Positions 1 through 5,218 of a stretch of DNA of 7,030 nt are shown piece after piece. A program made the position numbers and the translations under genes. Source of the DNA: an uncultured Cytophagaceae bacterium (GTDB lineage Bacteria > Bacteroidota > Bacteroidia > Cytophagales > Microscillaceae); assembly GCA_937899305.1 (NCBI GenBank), contig CALDJV010000413.1, forward strand, positions 1 through 7,030. The letters run 5' to 3'. The stretch's first letter is position 1, and every line of letters starts with the position of its first letter. The notes under the pieces were generated by a model, which searched no databases, had not been told where the DNA came from, and saw only the letters and a list, made by a program, of their open reading frames with translations.

Positions 1-136
1 GCTCAAAAGGAAAAAATATCGAATTAAAACACTGATAAAGAACAACTTAACAACAGTAAGTAGTCACTCCCAAAACAAATTAAAAATTTAGATTACTTCT
101 AGGTACGCTGTAAACATCACACTACAAAAAACGCGG

Positions 137-772
137 TTAATTGCTGTGTAATAATGCATCTACGTCGTTACCTGTCAATAATTCCACATTGCGGGTAATT
201 TTATCTAAAGGCCAATGCCACCATTCCAAAGCCAATAATGCGGCTATTTGACTATCCGAAAAACGTTGACGAATGATTTTGGCAGGATTACCACCTACAA
301 TAGCATAAGGAGGAACATCTTTGGTTACTACCGCATGGCTTCCTACAATAGCCCCATCACCTATTTTAACTCCGGCCATTATTGTGGCTCGATATCCCAG
401 CCATACATCGTTGCCAATCTCAATGTTTCCTTTAAAGGGATATGCTTTATCTTGCATGGCTCCCTCCCACCCCTCACCAAACACGGCAAAGGGATAAGCG
501 GAAATAGCTTCGGTCAGGTGATTGGCACCATTCATAATAAACTGTACATCAGACGCAATCATACAAAACTTACCAATGATGAGTTCGTCACCCGTGAAAT
601 CAAAGTGATATTTTACATTTTTCTCAAAGTTTTCTACCGATTCAAAGTCGTCGTAGTAGGTGTAGTCGCCTACTTTGATACGAGGATTTTTGATGATGTT
701 TTTCAAAAAACACAAGCGTTGGTAGTTGGCCAGTGGATATACCGTATTGGGATTAGGACCTTGTGGAGGCAT
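137..772 (-). CDS. Vat/CatB-type xenobiotic acetyltransferase (hexapeptide-repeat)
   Basis: This 211-residue cytosolic protein belongs to the left-handed beta-helix acyltransferases that move acetyl from acetyl-CoA to a drug hydroxyl (streptogramin A for Vat, chloramphenicol for CatB). The N-terminus has the family signature GPNPN (residues 6-10), then VGDYTYYDD (34-42). NGANH (81-85) supplies the expected catalytic His85, with the family's FGEGWE (98-103) after it. Hexapeptide repeats run from about 62 to 150, ending in VVTKDVPPYAIVGGNPAK (148-165) and a C-terminal helix with WWHWP. The frame continues upstream to a TTG at 868, but the extra 32 residues are unlike the family, so the ATG at 772 was chosen; length then matches typical Vat proteins. 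It is transcribed away from the TraB-like gene across a 117-base gap. The GPNPN start favours Vat over CatB. The true substrate is unknown; many chromosomal homologues have no proven resistance role. Confidence 0.9.
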   Translation of the reverse strand: MPPQGPNPNTVYPLANYQRLCFLKNIIKNPRIKVGDYTYYDDFESVENFEKNVKYHFDFTGDELIIGKFCMIASDVQFIMNGANHLTEAISAYPFAVFGEGWEGAMQDKAYPFKGNIEIGNDVWLGYRATIMAGVKIGDGAIVGSHAVVTKDVPPYAIVGGNPAKIIRQRFSDSQIAALLALEWWHWPLDKITRNVELLTGNDVDALLHSN

Positions 773-815
773 AAATTTTAGTTTTAGATTGAAATGATAA
801 GCCTTGACTATCAAG

Positions 816-823
816 CAAATATA
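816..823 (-). promoter_or_regulatory. Possible Bacteroidota -7 promoter element for the acetyltransferase
   Basis: On the minus strand these bases read TATATTTG, an exact match to the Bacteroidota -7 consensus TAnnTTTG. It lies 43 bases upstream of the chosen ATG, giving a leader of roughly 35-40 bases. The -33 position (about 843-849) shows only a poor TTTCG instead of TTTG/TTG, so this is a candidate only. Its position inside the upstream TTG-started extension of the frame supports the shorter start. Confidence 0.35.
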
Positions 824-889
824 AGCTGGATAAACCTTGATAACCGAAAAAACCGTATAAACCTGCAATGATCAAACAAAATAAATCTT

Positions 890-1585
890 ATGCAAATAGT
901 TTCTGGAAATGCGCTGGATACAAGGGTAGCAATTTATCATTTTACCAAACCCCAATCTCCCCATCAATTCATAACCTTTCCGATGATTCATATCGGAGAA
1001 CCTCAGTTCTATCAGGAAATTGCCCGTAAATTGACCCAATGCGACATTGTTTTGTATGAAGGCATTGCTTCTAAAACAGGAGTATTGTCCATCAAATCAT
1101 ACGAGTCTATTGCCAGGCACCTGGGGCTCAGCATACAACGCGAGGAAATCAAAAAAGAAGAACTCAAGCAAGTCGAAATGATTCATGCGGACCTATCTAA
1201 ACAAGAATTTGAGGGTTACTGGCGAAAAATACCTCTTCATCAAAGGGTATTATTCAATTCTATGACGCTATTTAGTTACTTTTATACCCTCACTCAGGTC
1301 ACCCGTACCGACTTACTTGATAATAAAAGCATCAATCTGAGGGATGAAATTCCCTACCTTATGGGCAAGAAAACTAAAATTGATGACTTAATTATGAAAA
1401 AACGAGATCAACGATTGATTCATCATATAGAGCGACAAGTGAAAATCCATCAAGATACTCCCAAGGTGATTGGTATTTTGTATGGGGCCCGCCACATTCA
1501 AGGCATCATGCAATATCTATTAGACCAGCAAGGCTTCACGGTAAAAGATGCCGAGTGGGTCATTGCTTTTGGTCACCAATCCTAA
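890..1585 (+). CDS. TraB/PrgY/GumN (TIKI-like) family protein
   Basis: This 231-residue protein has no signal peptide or membrane helix and is probably cytosolic. It shows the spaced motifs of the TraB/PrgY/GumN/TIKI superfamily: an N-terminal strand ending MIHIGEPQFY (His34, Glu37), then DIVLYEG (Glu57), a central acidic helix around MIHADLS (97-103), a KKRDQRL helix (170-176) and a C-terminal YGARHIQGI (His202), which corresponds to the usual GxxH-type motif. In TIKI proteins such His/Glu residues form a metalloprotease site; PrgY and TraB of enterococci shut off sex pheromone; most bacterial members have no known activity. The ATG at 890 is preceded by an A-rich leader without Shine-Dalgarno. 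It is divergent from the acetyltransferase and convergent with the receptor-phosphatase, so it is likely monocistronic. Family assignment rests on motif pattern; substrate and reaction are not predictable. Confidence 0.72.
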   Translation: MQIVSGNALDTRVAIYHFTKPQSPHQFITFPMIHIGEPQFYQEIARKLTQCDIVLYEGIASKTGVLSIKSYESIARHLGLSIQREEIKKEELKQVEMIHADLSKQEFEGYWRKIPLHQRVLFNSMTLFSYFYTLTQVTRTDLLDNKSINLRDEIPYLMGKKTKIDDLIMKKRDQRLIHHIERQVKIHQDTPKVIGILYGARHIQGIMQYLLDQQGFTVKDAEWVIAFGHQS

Positions 1586-1919
1586 AATGGTCAAGGCTAA
1601 AAAACACGTTTATTTTATTAACAACTCCTTAACAAAAATAAAACTTACTGATTATCAGCATTTTAAACACAAAAACATTCTTTCTTACTTTTTTTTTCAA
1701 GAGAATGCAACTATTCACCAAGTACGGGCATCTTTAAAGTGAATATTAAATAACAAACCATTTTCCATATAACCATTTTTTAAAAACCATACTTTACTTT
1801 ATTTAATTTACTGGTCTAACCAACCAACCCATATAACCAACATTTAACCTTATACAAAAACCAAAAACACCCCTCAACACTTGGTCTTGAGGGGTATTTT
1901 TTTATAGCTGTTTAGCAAG
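1586..1919. other. Convergent intergenic region, no credible gene
   Basis: This AT-rich 334-base gap lies between two convergent genes. An open frame of 64 codons (1548-1742, plus) overlaps the end of the TraB-like gene but resembles no protein and is rich in Lys and Phe from AT bias, so it is not called. An 11-base direct repeat, CCATATAACCA, occurs at 1765-1775 and 1829-1839 within a stretch rich in AACCA. The only clear signal is the terminator at 1869-1895. Confidence 0.6.
1869..1895. terminator. Bidirectional rho-independent terminator
   Basis: A perfect 9-base stem (ACCCCTCAA at 1869-1877, TTGAGGGGT at 1887-1895) encloses a 9-base loop. On the plus strand it is followed by ATTTTTTTAT (1896-1905); on the minus strand by GTTTTTGG (1868-1861). 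It can therefore stop transcription from both sides. It sits 24 bases past the receptor-phosphatase stop and about 284 bases past the TraB-like stop, so its main client is probably the minus-strand gene. Confidence 0.85.
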
Positions 1920-3839
1920 TTAAACCTTAAAACCTATCACTAAAATATCATCCCGTTGTGTGGTGCCAAACATATGCTCTTCCAACTCCTGCTCCAGCAC
2001 CTCTTTTTGTTCTTCTATCGACAATTTAGCGATGTTCCTTAGCAGGCCTTTAAAACGCTGCTTCCCGTATTTCTTGCGATCCGAATTGTTCTGGTCAGTA
2101 AAGCCATCAGTGGCCAAATACACCACGCTCCCTTTTTCCAAAATAATCTCTTGACTACTAAAGTGAAATTGATAACGATGAAAACCACCAACTGACTTAC
2201 GCATCCCTTGTGCTTCCTGAATACTATTGCCTTCAACTGGTATGTACCACAAGGGTCTTTTGGCTCCAGCAAAAGTAATTTTACGCTTGTCAGTATCTAG
2301 AGACTCTATGACCAAAAAAGCCAAGTCCATTCCATAGTTACCTGTATCAGCATTTCCTTTGAGCAGGTTCATCACCGAAGCATGGCAACGATTCAAAATT
2401 TCACCTGGATCATTGAGTTGATCCACCATCACCAAGCGATCTAAAATCATATATCCAATCATAGCCATCATCGCACCTGGTACTCCATGTCCAGTACAAT
2501 CCACGGCGGCCATAAAAATTTGATCGTCACGTTGCTGTACCCAATAAAAATCGCCACTTACAATATCTTTAGGTTTATAAATCACAAAATGCTCTTGAAG
2601 ATGTTTTTGCATGCGCTCCTGAAAAGGCAACAATGCATTTTGGAACACCTGGGCAGCCTGAATGCTATCTTCTACTTCTTTATTCTTTCGTTCTAGCTCA
2701 TTATTTTTCTTTTCAATATAACTCTGCTGACTCAGTATTTCTTCCTGCTGTAGTTTTAACTCTTCATTCTTTGAAACCAGCTCGTTGCGCTGATCCAAAA
2801 TCTCTTCGTTCTTTTGTTGCAAGAGTTGATTGTTTTTTTGCTGCAACTGATAACGATTGTAAATAAAAAAAGCAGTTAAAAACACCAAAGCTACTACCCC
2901 AATAAGAATATTACGCTGAAAACTTGCCGTGGCTTTTTGCTGAGCCATTTCAAGTTCTTTGAGTTCCTTTTCTTTTGTCAGCAACAAAATATTTTGATGG
3001 TTCCGATTCCCCTCATTAGATACTTTCCAAACCAAGTCCTTTACATCATTGCCAAAATATTGCTTGATTAACCCATTTACCCAACGTTTAAATTTTGGAT
3101 CATTAAAAAAACGATTTACCGGCTCTTTCCAATCGCTTGTCATGGGCATTACAATCGCTCGCCCTACCTTGTTCACTTGAAACAAATTTTGTCTTTTTAT
3201 TTTCAGCCCTTCTTTCAATGCCGTCAAATAATCTGTTAACTGCACATAGGCAATCCTTTTTTCATTTTTTGAAACCACCGTGGACATTTGATGAAAACTA
3301 GCCGCCTCTTCGTATTGTAAATCAGGAATATACTTAGAAAGCCTTTTTAAATTCGCTGAAACTGTACTGCGCGATACTGTAACCCCGGTTACTCCTTTAA
3401 AACGTCGACCTGTTTCATTAGGGTGTTTGAGAATGGGTAAGTCCTGACTAGAAATGAGCACTTCAATATCAGGCATGTATGCTGGCGAAAACAGAATCTC
3501 TTTTTTGCGCTTTTCGGTAATCGAAAATGAGGAAGCGGCAAAGGTCCCCGAATAACCTCCTTTCACCAATTGATACAGCTCACCAAAGTCTTGTAAGTAA
3601 TGAAACGACAAACGAACTTCAATGCCATATTGCTTTTCCAGAAACTCGACAAATCTTCGCATAATGTCTGCCTCTAGTCCTTTGGTTTCTCCCGTTTCTT
3701 GATATATAAAAGGCGAGGCATCTACATGGTATACTTTGATGGTTGCTTGTTTCGTGGTTTGCGCTTCCTTCCAAGAGGTTTGACAATGTAAAACCTGAAC
3801 AGATAATAAAAAGAATAATGCTAACAGCCATTTGATCAT
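1920..3839 (-). CDS. Periplasmic solute-binding sensor fused to SpoIIE/PP2C phosphatase
   Basis: This 639-residue inner-membrane protein has four parts. Residues 1-19 form a signal peptide ending LHC-Q. Residues about 33-265 resemble a family 3 periplasmic solute-binding domain (IKVYHVDASPFIYQETGETKG, then GLEADIMRRFVEFLEKQYG), as found in amino-acid transporters. A membrane helix spans about 310-327, followed by a Gln/Glu/Asn-rich coiled coil (330-395). The C-terminal SpoIIE domain (about 395-639) opens with the conserved ALLPFQE and YKPKDIVSGDFYW. Likely metal-binding acids are Asp430, Asp447 (VDCTGHGVPG), Asp578 (ATDGFTDQ) and Asp630/Asp631 (QRDDILVIGF). The expected role is to sense a small solute in the periplasm and change Ser/Thr-protein dephosphorylation inside, perhaps of an anti-sigma antagonist or other regulator. 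No partner kinase or antagonist is encoded nearby. The ATG at 3839 precedes a good signal peptide. Architecture is firm; ligand and substrate are unknown. Confidence 0.9.
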   Translation of the reverse strand: MIKWLLALFFLLSVQVLHCQTSWKEAQTTKQATIKVYHVDASPFIYQETGETKGLEADIMRRFVEFLEKQYGIEVRLSFHYLQDFGELYQLVKGGYSGTFAASSFSITEKRKKEILFSPAYMPDIEVLISSQDLPILKHPNETGRRFKGVTGVTVSRSTVSANLKRLSKYIPDLQYEEAASFHQMSTVVSKNEKRIAYVQLTDYLTALKEGLKIKRQNLFQVNKVGRAIVMPMTSDWKEPVNRFFNDPKFKRWVNGLIKQYFGNDVKDLVWKVSNEGNRNHQNILLLTKEKELKELEMAQQKATASFQRNILIGVVALVFLTAFFIYNRYQLQQKNNQLLQQKNEEILDQRNELVSKNEELKLQQEEILSQQSYIEKKNNELERKNKEVEDSIQAAQVFQNALLPFQERMQKHLQEHFVIYKPKDIVSGDFYWVQQRDDQIFMAAVDCTGHGVPGAMMAMIGYMILDRLVMVDQLNDPGEILNRCHASVMNLLKGNADTGNYGMDLAFLVIESLDTDKRKITFAGAKRPLWYIPVEGNSIQEAQGMRKSVGGFHRYQFHFSSQEIILEKGSVVYLATDGFTDQNNSDRKKYGKQRFKGLLRNIAKLSIEEQKEVLEQELEEHMFGTTQRDDILVIGFKV

Positions 3840-4080
3840 AGTGTAGTTAAGGTATTGTATTTGGTTTTAGTTGAATAAATAATAGAAGCTATCTCGACGT
3901 TGTTGTTGAGCTTGAAGTTGAACATATTTCCAACCAATGCGTCGTATTAAAAGTGTTGTATAAATTTGGTGATAAGTGTAAACCCTTCGGGTCTAATCAA
4001 GCTAAAGAGAGGTGTCTTTTTTCTGTACGCAAACCAGCATTCAAATGTTGAAAAAAATAACTGTTATGGGCTATTGTTGT

Positions 4081-4197
4081 ATTGTTCCGCCTTCGGCTTA
4101 TTGTTTTATGGTTAAATGGCTGCGCGAAGCGATGATTATTCTATTGTTCCGCTTCGCTCATTGCTGCATTGTTAGTTCCTTCGGCTGCGCAAAGCGG
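4081..4197. repeat. Cluster of short direct and inverted repeats
   Basis: ATTGTTCCGC occurs at 4081-4090 and 4143-4152; each copy continues into a TTCG core and ends in CATTG or TATTG. A third, looser copy begins ATTGTTAGTTCC at 4168. GGCTGCGCGAAGCG (4118-4131) recurs as GGCTGCGCAAAGCG (4183-4196), differing at one base. GCGAAGCG (4124-4131) pairs perfectly with CGCTTCGC (4150-4157) over an 18-base loop, and GCC-TTC-GGC (4089-4097) forms a mini hairpin. The pattern suggests decayed copies of a dispersed intergenic repeat. Confidence 0.6.
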
Positions 4198-4208
4198 CGT
4201 ATCATTTT

Positions 4209-4238
4209 TCATTCTTGTCCTGACGAAGGAAGGATCTG
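4209..4238. repeat. Possible member of the CATTCTG...GAAGGATCT intergenic repeat type
   Basis: This 30-base stretch starts TCATTCTTGTCC and ends GAAGGAAGGATCTG. From memory, short intergenic repeats of the form TCATTCTG...GAAG(A/G)ATCT are widespread in Bacteroidota and some other bacteria, and this looks like one of them. There is only one copy here, so the call rests on resemblance and was not checked against the rest of the genome. Confidence 0.35.
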
Positions 4239-4260
4239 TTTTACATTTTTCACTTAATTG

Positions 4261-4313
4261 CTACCAACTACTGACTACCAACTCCTAACTAAAAAAACTG
4301 TGGACTGTGGACT
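4261..4313. repeat. Short tandem and direct repeats (CTACCAACT, ACTGTGG)
   Basis: CTACCAACT occurs at 4261-4269 and 4275-4283, followed by variants such as CTCCTAACT. ACTGTGG is repeated in tandem at 4297-4310 and followed by a further ACT. The tract lies just downstream of the membrane phosphatase gene. It may be slippage-prone simple sequence or the edge of a dispersed repeat. Confidence 0.55.
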
Positions 4314-4344
4314 AAAAACAAAAAACTACCTACTACTAACTTAT

Positions 4345-4998
4345 TCACTCAAGCAATTTTTTTTGAAAGAAAGAAATGTCTCCCACCTGCTTGTATTCTA
4401 GTAGCCAATAAAAACACAACATAGAAAAAGTACCTACCAACGCTCCAAAAAAGGTATCTACATAGAAATGTTGCAAAAGGTAAACCCGCGAAATGGCCGC
4501 CAAAACCGCTAACGGTAGAAATACGCCTCCCCAATAGGTTTTACGGGTCATCAGGGCAAAAGCCAAAAATATGGCAAAAGCAGTAGTGGTATGTCCAGAG
4601 GGAAAGCTATGACAACAACTCAACTCTTCAAAACTATAGCCATTTACATAGTGCAGCGACTCTCGCTGATCGCTAAAAAACACCTTGGGCCTTCGTGCTT
4701 CGGCATAAATCGTTCGTTTAAAAATTTGGGTGATCAATCCGCTTAACAACGGTAACAGGGCCAATAAGGAATAATAAAACCTTACAAATAAAAGTACCGC
4801 CGCCATAATCAAGCAAAAGGTTCCATCTCCCAGGTTGGTAATGTATTTAAAAAATACATCGGCAAACGGGGTATGATGTTGATTAACCCAAAGCTCAAAA
4901 GCTCCTTTCTCGTGAGTAAGCAATATTCCCCCTCCTATGATCAAGTAAAGCAAGAAAAGAGAAAAAAAAGCAATATTATTTCTAATGATTTGGCGCAT
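4345..4998 (-). CDS. PAP2-family membrane phosphatase
   Basis: This 217-residue protein has about six membrane helices (roughly 10-28, 58-75, 76-92, 138-150, 156-170 and 184-201). It carries the three signatures of type 2 phosphatidic acid phosphatases: a first motif with Lys94 and Arg103-Pro104, a second motif SFPSGH (131-136) with His136, and a third motif SR(x5)H(x3)D (170-181) with His177 and Asp181. His177 is the expected nucleophile and His136 the acid/base. Relatives remove phosphate from lipids such as undecaprenyl diphosphate, phosphatidylglycerol phosphate, phosphatidate or lipid A, and the active site usually faces the periplasm. Lys94 lies eight residues before Arg103, not the classic six, so the first motif is slightly stretched. 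The ATG at 4998 gives a short basic N-terminus ahead of the first helix. Flanking gaps suggest a single-gene unit. The exact lipid substrate cannot be told. Confidence 0.92.
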   Translation of the reverse strand: MRQIIRNNIAFFSLFLLYLIIGGGILLTHEKGAFELWVNQHHTPFADVFFKYITNLGDGTFCLIMAAVLLFVRFYYSLLALLPLLSGLITQIFKRTIYAEARRPKVFFSDQRESLHYVNGYSFEELSCCHSFPSGHTTTAFAIFLAFALMTRKTYWGGVFLPLAVLAAISRVYLLQHFYVDTFFGALVGTFSMLCFYWLLEYKQVGDISFFQKKLLE

Positions 4999-5016
4999 GA
5001 CTTATAGCTATTTGGG

Positions 5017-5024
5017 CAAAAATA
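5017..5024 (-). promoter_or_regulatory. Possible -7 promoter element for the PAP2 gene
   Basis: On the minus strand these bases read TATTTTTG, matching TAnnTTTG, and lie 18 bases upstream of the ATG at 4998. A TTTG is present further upstream (5037-5040), but the 12-base spacer is shorter than the usual 17-21, and the implied leader is very short. This is a weak candidate. Confidence 0.25.
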
Positions 5025-5092
5025 ATGCTTTTTGGACAAAGTAAAACTAGTCGTCATTTTTTCCTGCACCAGCAAAGTCCATCAATAAAAAA

Positions 5093-5112
5093 GCCGGGCA
5101 ATATTGCCCGGC
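5093..5112 (-). terminator. Rho-independent terminator of the alpha-amylase gene
   Basis: The two halves GCCGGGCAAT and ATTGCCCGGC are exact reverse complements, so all 20 bases form a palindrome that can fold into an 8-base GC-rich stem with an ATAT loop. Reading on the minus strand, it is followed directly by TTTTTTATT (5092-5084). It lies 106 bases past the amylase stop codon and upstream of the PAP2 gene, so it should insulate the two genes. On the plus strand there is no T-run after it, so it is directional. Confidence 0.85.
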
Positions 5113-5218
5113 CTCTCTCATAAAAAAAATCAAATTAAACCATAGTATTTTATAGTATCGGTTGGAATGCATCAACATTCACTCAGAGAAATATCACTAA
5201 CCTGTTTGTGTTTGGTTT

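Larger units (their letters stand above)
3840..4344. other. 505-base repeat-rich intergenic region, no credible gene
   Basis: This gap separates two minus-strand genes. The part near the receptor-phosphatase (3840-4010) is AT-rich leader with no TAnnTTTG match on the minus strand; it holds one small hairpin, ACCC-TTC-GGGT (3982-3992). From about 4069 to 4313 it is packed with short direct and inverted repeats, listed separately. An open frame of 81 codons on the plus strand (4012-4257) runs through the repeats, is Cys-rich and resembles no protein, so it is not called. No clear terminator for the phosphatase gene that ends at 4345 was seen. Confidence 0.6.

Noticed and set aside
1..136. A gene or RNA at the left edge
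   Set aside because: The stretch is AT-rich, full of stops on both strands and shows no hairpin or tRNA-like structure.
248..781. Plus-strand open frame of 177 codons
   Set aside because: It lies wholly opposite the clearly recognisable acetyltransferase and its translation resembles no family.
773..868. N-terminal extension of the acetyltransferase to a TTG start, giving 243 residues
   Set aside because: The extra 32 residues are unlike the family, the start codon is rare, and the extension covers the likely promoter. The ATG at 772 puts GPNPN near the N-terminus as in Vat proteins.
1548..1742. Plus-strand open frame of 64 codons overlapping the TraB-like gene end
   Set aside because: Composition reflects AT-rich noncoding sequence, there is no family resemblance, and it runs into the gap without other coding signs.
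3982..3992. ACCC-TTC-GGGT hairpin as terminator of the PAP2 gene
   Set aside because: The stem is only four bases with a three-base loop, it is over 350 bases past the stop codon, and the minus-strand T-run after it is weak.
4081..4238. CRISPR array
   Set aside because: The repeats are short, unequal in spacing and degenerate, with no constant repeat-spacer period and no cas genes.
4012..4257. Plus-strand open frame of 81 codons in the repeat cluster
   Set aside because: It is Cys-rich and built from repeat sequence such as TTCGGC and GCGAAGC, with no recognisable domain.
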